64,000 nucleotides of DNA from Piscinibacter sp. XHJ-5 (GCF_029855045.1 NZ_CP123228.1:930001-994000), one strand, 5' to 3'. Counted from the stretch's first letter, positions 1-8,049 are shown. A program made the numbers and translations. Notes: generated from the letters alone by a model not told the origin.

Positions 1-236
1 AGCATTGCCAGCAGGAATGCCATCAGCGTCGCCAGCGCCTTGCTCTGCAGGCCGGTCCATTGCGGGATCCATTCCGCGAAGCGCGCCATCGCGAGCGCGG
101 CAAACAGCACCATCGCGCCCTGCGCGAAGTTGAACACGCCCGAGGCCTTGTAGATCAGCACGAAGCCGAGCGCGATCAGCGAGTACAGCATGCCGGCCAT
201 CAAGCCGCCGAACAATGCCTCGAGGAAGAATCCCAT
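1..236 (-). CDS. livH: Branched-chain amino acid ABC transporter permease, LivH family (partial)
   Basis: Only the first 78 codons are in the window; the gene runs off the left edge. LivH-type permeases form half of the inner-membrane channel of high-affinity branched-chain amino acid or related (aromatic acid, urea) importers. The visible N-terminus has the family signature: MGFFLEALFGG, a first membrane helix containing GMLYSLIALGFVLIYK, then the conserved segment GVFNFAQGAMVLFAA. It starts 15 bases after the stop of livG on the same strand, so the two are almost certainly cotranscribed. The substrate cannot be read from this fragment; the neighbouring acyl-CoA ligase suggests an organic acid rather than an amino acid, which is inference. 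Confidence 0.9.
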   Translation of the reverse strand, partial: MGFFLEALFGGLMAGMLYSLIALGFVLIYKASGVFNFAQGAMVLFAALAMARFAEWIPQWTGLQSKALATLMAFLLAM

Positions 237-251
237 GGCCGTGCCTTCCGA

Positions 252-1037
252 TCAGTGGGTGGTGCCCAGATAGGCACGGATGACGTCGGGATTGCTGCGC
301 ACGTGCTCGGGCGCGCCGTCGCCGATCTTCTTGCCGTAGTCGAGCACCACCACGCGGTCCGAGATGTCCATCACCACGCCCATGTCGTGCTCGATCAGCA
401 CGATGGTCGTGCCGAACTCGTCGTTGACGTCCAGGATGAAGCGGCACATGTCCTGCTTCTCCTCGACGTTCATGCCGGCCATCGGCTCGTCGAGCAGCAG
501 CACCTTGGGTTCCATCGCGAGCGCGCGCCCGAGATCGACGCGCTTCTGCAGGCCGTACGGCAGGCGGCCCACCGGCGTCTTGCGATAGGGCTGGATCTCG
601 AGGAAGTCGATGATGTGCTCGACGAATTCGCGGTTGCGGATCTCCTCGCGCTCGGCCGGGCCGACGCGGATGGCCTGCAGCAGCAGGTTCGTCTTCATGC
701 GCAGGTTGCGCCCGGTCATGATGTTGTCGAGCACGCTCATGCCCTTGAACAGCGCCAGGCTCTGGAAGGTGCGCGCGACGCCCATCTCCGCCACCTGCCG
801 TGAGTTCATGTGCCGGAAAGTCTTGCCGCGGAAGGTGATCGAGCCCTGCTGCGGCTGGTACACGCCGTTGATGCAGTTCAGCATCGAGCTCTTGCCGGCA
901 CCGTTGGGCCCGATGATCGAGCGGATCTCGTGCTCGCGCACGTCGAAGCTGATGTCGGTCAGCGCCTTCACGCCGCCGAAGCTGAGCGAGATGTTGTTGA
1001 TGTCGAGCACGACATCGCCGATGGACCGCGCACTCAT
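252..1037 (-). CDS. livG: Branched-chain amino acid-type ABC transporter ATP-binding protein, LivG family
   Basis: A 261-residue cytoplasmic ATPase subunit of a LivFGHM-type importer. Walker A GPNGAGKSS is at residues 43-51, the signature region LPYGLQKRVDLGRALA at about 159-174 (the Liv subfamily typically has such a variant instead of LSGGQ), Walker B VLLLDEPMAG near 179-188, and the H-loop IEHDMG has His217. The C-terminal GAPEHVRSNPDVIRAYLG is typical of LivG. The ATG at 1037 is preceded by GGAGGG at good spacing. Its ATG overlaps the stop of a 21-codon mini-ORF that itself overlaps the ligase stop, so translation of ligase, mini-ORF and livG may be coupled. LivF, LivM and the binding protein would lie beyond the left edge. 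Confidence 0.93.
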   Translation of the reverse strand: MSARSIGDVVLDINNISLSFGGVKALTDISFDVREHEIRSIIGPNGAGKSSMLNCINGVYQPQQGSITFRGKTFRHMNSRQVAEMGVARTFQSLALFKGMSVLDNIMTGRNLRMKTNLLLQAIRVGPAEREEIRNREFVEHIIDFLEIQPYRKTPVGRLPYGLQKRVDLGRALAMEPKVLLLDEPMAGMNVEEKQDMCRFILDVNDEFGTTIVLIEHDMGVVMDISDRVVVLDYGKKIGDGAPEHVRSNPDVIRAYLGTTH

Positions 1038-1099
1038 CGGGCTGCCCTCCGCGCTGCGCGCTCCCGGGACGAGGACTTCGGGACGCCGTGCGCACTCAT
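1034..1099 (-). CDS. Possible 21-residue coupling mini-ORF between acyl-CoA ligase and livG
   Basis: This short frame fills the 58-base gap between two operon genes. Its ATG overlaps the ligase stop as ATGA at 1099-1096, and its TGA overlaps the livG ATG as ATGA at 1037-1034. The peptide begins MSAHGVPKSSSRER and is Arg/Ala-rich with no recognisable domain. GAGG lies a short way before the start. The arrangement could let ribosomes pass from one gene to the next, but a chance open frame of this length in GC-rich DNA is quite possible. Confidence 0.25.
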   Translation of the reverse strand: MSAHGVPKSSSRERAARRAAR

Positions 1100-3045
1100 G
1101 CGGCCTGCCTCACCGTCGAGAAGGTCTTCGCGTCGCTGATCTTCAGCTCGGCGGCGACCACGCCGGTGCGGCCGTCCTCGAACTTCACCTGGGTCTCGAT
1201 GTACTGCGAGGTCTTGCCTTCGTACATCGCCTCGACGAGCACCGCGTACTTCTCCTGGATGTAGCCGCGCCGCACCTTGCGCGTGCGGGTGAGCTCGCCG
1301 TCGTCGGCATCCAGTTCCTTGTGCAGCACCAGGAAGCGCGTCACCTGGCTGCCGGCGAGCTTGTCGTCGGCAGCGAGGTCGGCATTGACCTTCTCGACGC
1401 AGTCCTTGATCAACGCGTAGACCTCGGGCTTCTGCGCGAGGTCGGTATACCCGGCGTACGGCAGGTTGTGGCGCTCCGCCCAGTTGCCCACCGCGTTGAA
1501 GTCGATGTTGATGAAGGCGCACACGCGGTCGCGCTTGTCGCCGAAAGCCACCGCCTCCTTGATGTGAGGGAAGAACTTCAGCTTGTTCTCCACGTACTTG
1601 GGCGCGAACATCGCGCCGTCATTGGGTCCGCCGACCAGGCGGCCGACGTCCTTCGCGCGGTCGATGATCTTCAGGTGCCCGGTCGCGTCGACGAAGCCGG
1701 CATCCCCGGTGCGGTACCAGCCTTCGGGCGACAGCACCTCGTCGGTGGCGACGGCGTTCTTGTAGTAGCCCTTCAGCAGGCCCGGCGATCGGATGAGGAT
1801 CTCGCCGCTGGTCGTCACCTGCAGCTCCACGCCTTCGCAGGGCACGCCGACCGTGTCGGCCTTGGCCGCGTTGTCGGGCTGCATGCAGACGAAGACCGCC
1901 GTCTCGGTGGAGCCGTACAGCTGCTTCAGGTTGACGCCGATGGCGCGGTAGAAGCTGAACAGATCCGGGCCGATCGCTTCTCCCGCGGTGTAGGCCACGC
2001 GCACCCGTGACAGTCCCAGCGTGTTGCGCAGCGGGCCGTAGATGCACAGGTTGCCCAGCCCATAGACCAGGCGGTCGGCCAGCCCCACGTGGCCACCGTC
2101 CATCAGCGCCGGCCCGACACGGCGCGCGACCGCCATGAACCGATGGAACAGCCAGCGTTTGGGCGCCCCGGCGTCTTCCATGCGGATCATCACGTTGGTG
2201 AGCAGGCCCTCGAAGACGCTGGGCGGCGCGAAATAGTAGGTGGGGCCGATCTCCTTGAGGTCGATCATCACGGTGGCCGACGACTCGGGGCAGTTGACGA
2301 CGTAGCCGCACACCAGCCACTGCGCGTACGAGAAGATGTTCTGCCCGATCCAGGCCGGCGGCAGGTAGGCGAGCACCTCTTCCTCGTGCGTGAGATGGTC
2401 GAAGTTGGCGCCGGCGCGTGCACGATTGGTCAAGGTGAAGTGCGTGTGCACCACGCCCTTCGGGTGGCCGGTGGTGCCGGAGGTGAAGAACATCGCGGCG
2501 ACGTCGTCGGGTTGCGTGAGCCGCACCTGCTCGTCGAAGAAGCCGGCGTTGCGCCGGCCGAAGGCGCGGCCGGCCTCGACCAGCGAATCGAGCGAGTCGA
2601 GCCCCGGCTCCTCGTAGTTGCGCAGGCCGCGCGGATCGTCGAACCAGATCCTCGCCAGCTGCGGGCATTGCGTCCGCAGCTCGAGCATCTTGTCGACCTG
2701 CTCCTGGTCCTCGACGACGGCGAAGGCGACCTCGGCGTTGTTGATCGGGAACACGAATTCGCCCGCGACCGCGTCCTGGTATAGCGGCACCGGGATGGCG
2801 CCGATGGATTGCGCCGCGAGCATCGATGCATACAGCCGCGGCCGGTTGTCGCCGACAACCACGATGTGCTGCCCGCGCTTCAGCCCTGCGTCGGCGAGGC
2901 CGTCCGCCAGATCGCGCACGAGCGTGGCGAGCTGCGACCAGGTGGTGGTCTGCCAGATGCCGTATTCCTTCTCGCGCAGGGCGGCCGCCTCGGGCCGTTG
3001 CGCTGCGTGTTCAAGCAAGAGGCGGGGAAAGGTCGTCGACACCAT
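1096..3045 (-). CDS. AMP-forming acyl-CoA ligase (long-chain fatty acid/aromatic acid CoA ligase-like)
   Basis: A 649-residue member of the ANL adenylating superfamily, which activates a carboxylic acid with ATP to an acyl-AMP and transfers it to CoA. Motifs are complete: phosphate loop TSGTTGHPKGV at residues 188-198, YGSTE at 377-381, GWYRTGD at 442-448, and the hinge region IIDRAKDVGRLVGG at 460-473. The size and the insert-rich C-terminus resemble FadD15-like long-chain ligases more than short-chain enzymes. The start at 3045 is preceded by GGAGGAG; an in-frame extension to 3084 lacks such a site. It is the first gene of a minus-strand operon with livG and livH, so the ligase probably activates what the transporter imports; the substrate is unknown. 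A palindrome at 3130-3147 and the divergent Crp/Fnr regulator suggest local control. Confidence 0.88.
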   Translation of the reverse strand: MVSTTFPRLLLEHAAQRPEAAALREKEYGIWQTTTWSQLATLVRDLADGLADAGLKRGQHIVVVGDNRPRLYASMLAAQSIGAIPVPLYQDAVAGEFVFPINNAEVAFAVVEDQEQVDKMLELRTQCPQLARIWFDDPRGLRNYEEPGLDSLDSLVEAGRAFGRRNAGFFDEQVRLTQPDDVAAMFFTSGTTGHPKGVVHTHFTLTNRARAGANFDHLTHEEEVLAYLPPAWIGQNIFSYAQWLVCGYVVNCPESSATVMIDLKEIGPTYYFAPPSVFEGLLTNVMIRMEDAGAPKRWLFHRFMAVARRVGPALMDGGHVGLADRLVYGLGNLCIYGPLRNTLGLSRVRVAYTAGEAIGPDLFSFYRAIGVNLKQLYGSTETAVFVCMQPDNAAKADTVGVPCEGVELQVTTSGEILIRSPGLLKGYYKNAVATDEVLSPEGWYRTGDAGFVDATGHLKIIDRAKDVGRLVGGPNDGAMFAPKYVENKLKFFPHIKEAVAFGDKRDRVCAFINIDFNAVGNWAERHNLPYAGYTDLAQKPEVYALIKDCVEKVNADLAADDKLAGSQVTRFLVLHKELDADDGELTRTRKVRRGYIQEKYAVLVEAMYEGKTSQYIETQVKFEDGRTGVVAAELKISDAKTFSTVRQAA

Positions 3046-3103
3046 CGTCTCCTCCGGAGCGCAGCGGGCTCGAATGGCCCGCAAGCCGTCTCATTGGGGT
3101 CGG

Positions 3104-3109
3104 ATGCTA
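3104..3109 (-). promoter_or_regulatory. Candidate -10 element for the acyl-CoA ligase operon
   Basis: On the minus strand this reads TAGCAT, 4 of 6 matches to the sigma-70 -10 box. There is no good -35 hexamer at 17 bases, as expected for an activator-dependent promoter. A start about seven bases downstream would be near 3097, leaving a leader of about 50 bases before the ATG at 3045. Predicted by eye only. Confidence 0.35.
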
Positions 3110-3129
3110 GAGAAGAGTTTGACGCCATG

Positions 3130-3147
3130 TTGTCGTTGTGACGACAA
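3130..3147. promoter_or_regulatory. Perfect 18-bp palindrome, candidate Crp/Fnr-family operator
   Basis: The sequence TTGTCGTTGTGACGACAA has two perfect 7-bp arms around a 4-bp centre. TTGTC-N8-GACAA resembles the half-site layout used by Crp/Fnr-superfamily regulators (compare TTGAT-N4-ATCAA for Fnr). It lies between the acyl-CoA ligase and the divergent Crp/Fnr gene. Its centre at 3138.5 falls 41.5 bases upstream of the start site predicted at 3097, the classic class II activation position. The protein that binds it is inferred, not shown. Confidence 0.5.
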
Positions 3148-3185
3148 TCCTAGGGACTGTACGAAGCGGACTTTCCCGCAGTGCC

Positions 3186-3926
3186 ATGACCGCTCATTCC
3201 ACCCATCTGCCGCTCTGGCAGCGGGCCCGACCACTGACGGAAACCGAGTTCGCCGGGATTCCGTGGCTGGCGCTGCTCAGTGCTTCCGAGCAGGAGCGCG
3301 CGCGCTCCGTGTTGCGGGCGCTGGTGGCGCAGGCGGGCGATCTGCTCGTTCGCATCGGCAAGCCGCCGACCTACTGGTTCGGCGTCATCGACGGCCTGCT
3401 GAAGATGAGCAACGACAGCACGGCCGGGCCGCCCATCACCTTCACCGGCATTCCGCCCGGCGCCTGGTTCGGCGAAGGCACGCTGCTCAAACGCGAGCCC
3501 TATCGCTACAACATCCAGGCGCTGCGGCGCAGCACGGTCGCAGGCTTGCCGATCGACGCGTTCCACGAGCTGCTCGAGACCAGCCTGCCGTTCAACCGCT
3601 TCGTCGTGAACCAGCTCAACGAGCGCGTCGGGCAGTTCATTGCCGCGCGCGAGATCGACCGTCTGAACGACACCGATTCGCGGGTCGCCCGCGGCCTCGC
3701 CGCGATGTTCCATCCGGTGCTCTATCCCGGGGTCGGCGACCTGCTGCGCATCACGCAGCAGGAGCTGGGCTATGTGGTCGGGCTGTCGCGCCAGCGGGTC
3801 AACGAAGCCCTGAGCGCGCTTCAGGATCGCGGTCTCATCCGTATCGAATACGGCGGGGTGCGTGTGCTGGACCTGGAAGGCCTTCGCAACGCGATGTTCG
3901 AACCGCGGGAGATGGCAGCCTCGTGA
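3186..3926 (+). CDS. Crp/Fnr-family transcriptional regulator (paralogue 1)
   Basis: A 246-residue regulator with an N-terminal cyclic-nucleotide-binding-like beta-barrel (about residues 45-135, with PGAWFGEGTLLKREPYRY) and a C-terminal winged helix-turn-helix at about 190-219 (recognition helix SRQRVNEALSAL). It lacks the Cys cluster of Fnr, so it is not an obvious iron-sulfur sensor; the barrel also lacks a clear cAMP-type phosphate-binding cassette, so the ligand is unknown. I chose ATG 3186 over a GTG at 3138 because the latter lies inside the operator palindrome and because the start then matches the paralogue at 4900. The divergent acyl-CoA ligase operon is the most likely target, with possible autoregulation through the same site. 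Confidence 0.85.
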   Translation: MTAHSTHLPLWQRARPLTETEFAGIPWLALLSASEQERARSVLRALVAQAGDLLVRIGKPPTYWFGVIDGLLKMSNDSTAGPPITFTGIPPGAWFGEGTLLKREPYRYNIQALRRSTVAGLPIDAFHELLETSLPFNRFVVNQLNERVGQFIAAREIDRLNDTDSRVARGLAAMFHPVLYPGVGDLLRITQQELGYVVGLSRQRVNEALSALQDRGLIRIEYGGVRVLDLEGLRNAMFEPREMAAS

Positions 3927-3950
3927 ACGACGCCGTGCAGGCCCCGGGCC

Positions 3951-4853
3951 TCACGAGATCAGATTGCGCACTCCTGCCGCCACATGCCCTGACGGCACAT
4001 GCGCCAGTGCGTTCTCGATGTGCCCGGTCTGGTCGTCGAAAAAGAAGTCGGGCTCGAACTCGCGCAGGAACTCGCCCTTGGGCAGCCCGCCGAGGAACAT
4101 CGCCTCGTCGACCTCGATGTTCCAGCCCATCAGCGTGCGCACCGCACGTTCGTGGGCCGGCGCGCTGCGTGCGGTGACGAGCGCGGTGCGGATGCGCATG
4201 GTGTCCGACGGTTCGCGCTGCAGGCGGTGCAGCGCTTCGAGCAGCGGCTTGAACGGACCGGCGGCCAGCGGCGTCTGGGCGCGGTCGAGCTCGTGGCTCT
4301 GGAAGGCGTCGAGACCGTCGCGCTGGTACACCTGCTCGGCCTCGTCGGAGAACAGCACGGCGTCGCCGTCGAAGGCGATGCGCACTTCGTTCGGATGGTC
4401 GGTGGACGCCCTCGCCGACTGCGGGAACACACGCGCCGCCGGCACGCCGGCCGAAAGTGCCGATCGCACGTCGGGCTCGTTGGTCGACAGGAACAGGTTG
4501 GCCGACAGCGGGCGCAGGTAGCGCCAGGGCGACTGCCCGCGGGTGAACACGCCGCGCTGGATCGGAAGCCCGTAGTGCTTGGCGGAGCGGAACACGCGCA
4601 TTCCCGACACCGGGTCGTTGCGAGAGAGGATGACCACCTCGACACGCTGCGCGTCGACGGCATTGAAGGCGAGCAGCTTGTTGACCAGCGAGAACGCGAC
4701 ACCGGGCTTGGCCGGGCTGTCGACTCGCTCGAGCTGCAGCCGCATGTAGGCACGGTCGTCCGAGGCTTCGAAGACCTGGTTCTCTTCCTCGAAGTCGAAC
4801 AGGGCGCGCGACGAGATGGCGACGACGAGCTGGCCGTCCAGTGAAATGGGCAT
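3951..4853 (-). CDS. Cytosolic 5'-nucleotidase (NT5C1-like family)
   Basis: A 300-residue protein of the 5'-nucleotidase family related to eukaryotic cytosolic 5'-nucleotidase 1, which dephosphorylates nucleoside monophosphates. Family features visible are the N-terminal VVAISSRALFDFEEEN segment, VVILSRNDPVSGMRVF, SANLFLSTNEPDV, and the acidic RIAFDGDAVLFSDEAE, all in order, followed by a C-terminal FLGGLPKGEFLREFEPDFFF and DDQTGHI. It starts at the ATG at 4853, where the family N-terminus begins. It lies on the minus strand between the two Crp/Fnr regulators, 24 bases from the end of the first and 46 bases from the start of the second, so it is divergent from the second regulator. Its link to them is unclear. 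Confidence 0.82.
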   Translation of the reverse strand: MPISLDGQLVVAISSRALFDFEEENQVFEASDDRAYMRLQLERVDSPAKPGVAFSLVNKLLAFNAVDAQRVEVVILSRNDPVSGMRVFRSAKHYGLPIQRGVFTRGQSPWRYLRPLSANLFLSTNEPDVRSALSAGVPAARVFPQSARASTDHPNEVRIAFDGDAVLFSDEAEQVYQRDGLDAFQSHELDRAQTPLAAGPFKPLLEALHRLQREPSDTMRIRTALVTARSAPAHERAVRTLMGWNIEVDEAMFLGGLPKGEFLREFEPDFFFDDQTGHIENALAHVPSGHVAAGVRNLIS

Positions 4854-4899
4854 GCGGGGATGATACGGAAGCGCACCTGGAAGGAGGATCATCCGCAGC

Positions 4900-5631
4900 A
4901 TGACGAAGCCGCTCGCGCACCTGAGCCTTGCGCTGCCCCCGGGCACGCAGCGCACGCTGGAATCGTTGATCCACAACTCGGTCTGGGGACGCATGCTCAC
5001 GCCGCAGGAGATCGACCGCGTCGTGGTCGAGTCCTTCGAGCGGCAGGTGCCGGCCGGCAGCTTCGTCGGCCGCATGGGCCAACCGGTGGAGCACTGGATG
5101 GGCGTGATCGACGGCCTGATGAAGATGTCGGTCATCTCGCCCGACGGCAAGGTCTCCACGCTCACCGGCATGAGCAGCGGCGGCTGGTTCGGTGAAGGCT
5201 CGCTGATCAAGCGCGAGCCGCGCCGCTACGACGTGGTGGCGCTGCGGCCGTCGCGCGTCGCGCTCGTGCCGCATGCGACCTTCGAGCGGCTGCGCAATAC
5301 CAGCCTGCCGTTCAACCATCACCTGCAGAACCTGTTGAACGCGCGCCTCAGCCTGTTCATCGGCATGCTGGAGTACGACCGCCTGCTCGGCACCGATGCC
5401 CGCGTCGCGCGCTGCATCGCGACGCTGTTCAATGCCGACCTGTATCCCGAACCGCGCGCCTACGTCGACCTGCGCCAGCAGGAGATCGCGCTGCTGTGCG
5501 GCGTTTCGCGCCAGCGCACGAACGTGGCGCTGCGCACGCTGCAGGAGTCCGGGCTGCTTCGCGTCGAGCCGCGCGGCGTCACGGTGCTCGACCTCGACGG
5601 CCTGAGGAACTTCGCCGGCGTGGGCGCTTAG
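4900..5631 (+). CDS. Crp/Fnr-family transcriptional regulator (paralogue 2)
   Basis: A 243-residue regulator closely resembling the one at 3186. The two share the HWMGVIDGLMKMS/YWFGVIDGLLKMS strand, the GGWFGEGSLIKREPRRY loop (residues 94-110), a TSLPFNHH dimer-helix start, and the DNA-binding segment GVSRQRTNVALRTLQESGLL at 201-220. Like paralogue 1 it lacks Fnr-type cysteines. A strong AAGGAGG at 4881-4887 precedes the ATG by 12 bases. The 46-base divergent region before it also serves the 5'-nucleotidase and contains a 7-bp inverted repeat GGATGAT/ATCATCC but no copy of the TTGTC palindrome, so the two regulators may recognise different sites. Ligand and regulon unknown. Confidence 0.83.
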   Translation: MTKPLAHLSLALPPGTQRTLESLIHNSVWGRMLTPQEIDRVVVESFERQVPAGSFVGRMGQPVEHWMGVIDGLMKMSVISPDGKVSTLTGMSSGGWFGEGSLIKREPRRYDVVALRPSRVALVPHATFERLRNTSLPFNHHLQNLLNARLSLFIGMLEYDRLLGTDARVARCIATLFNADLYPEPRAYVDLRQQEIALLCGVSRQRTNVALRTLQESGLLRVEPRGVTVLDLDGLRNFAGVGA

Positions 5632-5653
5632 CCCGCAGTGCTCCTCCCGGTCG

Positions 5654-6649
5654 CTACTGCACGAAGCCGATGCTGCTCCTGCGCGGCCCGCCTTCAGGCA
5701 GGTCCGCCGGCAACACGTGGTCCCGGCGGTCGAGCTTGGCGTTGCCGAAGGCCGTCATCCAGGCGCGGCGCATCTCGCGCGGCGCCAGCTCGCTCATGCG
5801 GTCGAGCACGTCGGCGCGCGGCTCGGGCGCGAAGCGCGAGCCCCAGTCGTGGTCCGCGCGGATGCTGCGATACAGCTTGGCCGCGATGTGCCGCGCGGCG
5901 TCCCGGTCCGGCGCATGCACCTCGTAGACGTTCATCCGGTTCAGGATGGGGTCGGGGATGTTTCGGGCGTCGTTGGCAGTGGCCACCCAGATCACCTGGC
6001 TCGCGTCGATCGCCACCTCGGCGAACTCGTCCGTGAAGGCCTCGGCGGTGTCGTGCTCGAGCAGGCTGTACAGCGCGCCGAGGGGATCGTAGGCGTGCTC
6101 GCCCCCGGCCTTGTCGATCTCGTCGACGACCATCACCGGGTTGGCGTACTGGCCGTCCACCAGCGTCTCGAACACCTTTCCCGGGCGCGCACCCTTCCAC
6201 TGGCTGGATGCGCCCGACAGCACCCAGCCGGCCGTCATCGAGCTCATCGAGATGAAACCCATGCCGGTGCCGAGCAGGAGGGACAGCTCGCGGGCGAAGT
6301 AGGTCTTGCCGACACCCGGGGGGCCGAGCAGAAGCAGTGGGGTGATCTCCAGCGCGTCGTGGCTGTCCTCGCACAGCGCGAGCTGGCGGCGCACGTCGTC
6401 GAGAACCTCGGAAAAATTGGGCAGGTCATCGTACAGGTGGTCCATCACCGGCAGGCCGGACGGCTTGACCTGGAAGCGCTCGGAGCCCTTCTCCAGCATG
6501 CGCTCGTAGGTGGCGCGCAAGCTTTCATGCTCCTTGGGCGCCAGCTTGTCGAGCTTGCGGCCCACTTCGTCGACCCGGTAGACGTGCCGCATGCGGGCGA
6601 TCGGTATGCCCCGACGCGACAGGGGGACGAGATCCTTGGAATCACCCAT
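5654..6649 (-). CDS. Lon-like AAA+ ATPase without N-terminal or protease domain
   Basis: A 331-residue protein whose core (about residues 70-270) matches the AAA+ module of Lon: Walker A GPPGVGKT at 109-116, Walker B VMVVDEIDK at 172-180, the Lon-type DPLGALYSLLEHD with a target region TAEAFTDEFAEVAID, sensor-1 ATAND with Asn226, and arginine finger ILNRM with Arg238. The Ser-Lys protease domain of Lon is absent, and so is the long N-terminal substrate domain; only about 70 basic residues precede the module. The start at 6649 has GGAGG six bases upstream, better than an upstream in-frame start. It may act as an unfoldase or remodelling ATPase; its target is unknown. It converges on the Crp/Fnr gene at 4900 and stands alone before the type II secretion operon. 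Confidence 0.8.
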   Translation of the reverse strand: MGDSKDLVPLSRRGIPIARMRHVYRVDEVGRKLDKLAPKEHESLRATYERMLEKGSERFQVKPSGLPVMDHLYDDLPNFSEVLDDVRRQLALCEDSHDALEITPLLLLGPPGVGKTYFARELSLLLGTGMGFISMSSMTAGWVLSGASSQWKGARPGKVFETLVDGQYANPVMVVDEIDKAGGEHAYDPLGALYSLLEHDTAEAFTDEFAEVAIDASQVIWVATANDARNIPDPILNRMNVYEVHAPDRDAARHIAAKLYRSIRADHDWGSRFAPEPRADVLDRMSELAPREMRRAWMTAFGNAKLDRRDHVLPADLPEGGPRRSSIGFVQ

Positions 6650-6834
6650 GGTGAACCTCCGAGCCAACTGCTTCAACCGATTCGAGCAGAGCATGCCCAA
6701 ATCCGGCCGCGGAAAAAAGCCGTGGAAACCGCCTCTGTTGCTATGCAGATTGCGTGCCCGCAGTTGAGTTCCCGCGGCCGCGGCGGCGGTTCAACCCGTT
6801 CTAGGGGCTAGGCGCAATGGGCGCGACCCGGGAA

Positions 6835-8049
6835 TCAGCGCACCCAGGTGTTCAGCTGGATGATGGGCATCAGCACGGCGAGCACGATGAGCATGACCAC
6901 GCCGCCCATCGCCACGATCAGCAGCGGCTCGAGGATGGTCGCCAGCTGCATCGCCCGGCGTTGCACTTCGGCCGCGAGCTGCTTGGCGGCCCGATCAAGC
7001 ATGCGCGGCAGCTGGCCGGTCTGCTCGCCGAGGCGGCAGAACATCGCCAGCAGGCCCGGAAATCGCTTCTTTCCCGCGAGCGCCGAGGCCAGCGGCGCGC
7101 CTTCGCGCACCTGCACCAGCGCTTCGAGCGCATCGGCGCGCATCGCCCGGTTGGACAGCGTTTCCGCCGCGGCCTGCAAGGCCTTGAGGATGGGCACGCC
7201 GGCGCCGGCGAGCATGGCCAGCGTGCCGGCGAAGCGGGCGGCGTTGTAGCCGCGCGAGAGCCGGCCGACCAAGGGCAAGCCGAGCCAGCCGGAGTCGAAG
7301 CGCTCGCGGAAGGCTTCGTTGCGCAGCATCAACGTCAGCCCCACGAAGCCGGCCAGGATCGCAAACAGCAGCAGCCAGCCGTACGAGCGCAGGAACGCGC
7401 TGATCGCGAGCATCGCAACGGTCAGCCCGGGCAGGGCGCGCTTGGAGCTGGCGAACACCGACGCGACCTGGGGCACGACGTAGGTGACGAGAAAGATGAC
7501 GATGACGATGGCGATCAGCGAGACGATGGCCGGATAGAGCGTGGCCCCGATCAGCTTGGTCTTCAGCGCCTGTCGCTCCTCCAGGTCGTCGGCCAGGCGC
7601 TCGAGCACCTGACCGAGCGCGCCGCTTTGCTCGCCCGCTGCGACGACCCCGCGGTACACGTCGTCGAACTCCCGCGGCGCGCCGGCGAGCGCGCGCGCGA
7701 AGGGCGAGCCGGCGTTCACTTCCGAGCGCAGGTGCGCGACCAGCTCCCGTTGCTTGGGGTCCTCGGCCTCGTCGCTCAATGCGGTCAGCGAGCGCTCGAG
7801 CGGCAAGCCGCTGCCGACGAGCCCGGCGAGCTGGCGGGTCCACACTGCCAGGCCGGTGGACGAGAACACACGGCGCCCGAAGCGTGCGCCGGCGCTGCCG
7901 GCGACGGCGGCCGCGACCTGCTTGACGTCGAGCGGTACCAGCGACTGCGCGCGCAGCTGCGCGCGCGCGGCGCGCGCGTTGTCGGCTTCGAGCAGGCCGG
8001 TGGTGGCCTTGCCGGTGGCGTCGAGGGCTTCGAACTTGTAGGCGGGCAT
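6835..8049 (-). CDS. gspF: Type II secretion system inner-membrane platform protein GspF
   Basis: A 404-residue polytopic inner-membrane protein that anchors the GspE ATPase and the pseudopilus assembly platform. The N-terminus MPAYKFEALDATGKATTGLLEA is the standard start of GspF/PilC, shown here only in part. Two homologous GspF domains follow (about residues 70-195 and 275-395), each with QTG/QSG-type conserved motifs: SGLPLERSL in the first and GVPILKAL in the second. Three hydrophobic helices are visible, near residues 165-190, 215-240 and 370-395. It is the last gene of the minus-strand operon and starts 19 bases after gspE stops. Length is normal for the family. Confidence 0.95.
   Translation of the reverse strand: MPAYKFEALDATGKATTGLLEADNARAARAQLRAQSLVPLDVKQVAAAVAGSAGARFGRRVFSSTGLAVWTRQLAGLVGSGLPLERSLTALSDEAEDPKQRELVAHLRSEVNAGSPFARALAGAPREFDDVYRGVVAAGEQSGALGQVLERLADDLEERQALKTKLIGATLYPAIVSLIAIVIVIFLVTYVVPQVASVFASSKRALPGLTVAMLAISAFLRSYGWLLLFAILAGFVGLTLMLRNEAFRERFDSGWLGLPLVGRLSRGYNAARFAGTLAMLAGAGVPILKALQAAAETLSNRAMRADALEALVQVREGAPLASALAGKKRFPGLLAMFCRLGEQTGQLPRMLDRAAKQLAAEVQRRAMQLATILEPLLIVAMGGVVMLIVLAVLMPIIQLNTWVR

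Noticed and set aside
3138..3185. GTG at 3138 as the start of the first Crp/Fnr regulator
   Set aside because: The codon lies inside the operator-like palindrome and adds 16 residues not seen in the paralogue.
4858..4894. Inverted repeat GGATGAT/ATCATCC between the 5'-nucleotidase and the second Crp/Fnr gene
   Set aside because: Arms are only 7 bp with a 23-base loop and overlap the ribosome site; it does not resemble the TTGTC palindrome. Possible operator but not supported.
6772..6783. Palindrome CCGCGGCCGCGG after gspF considered as a terminator
   Set aside because: No loop of suitable length and no T-run follows on the minus strand; expected by chance in very GC-rich DNA.
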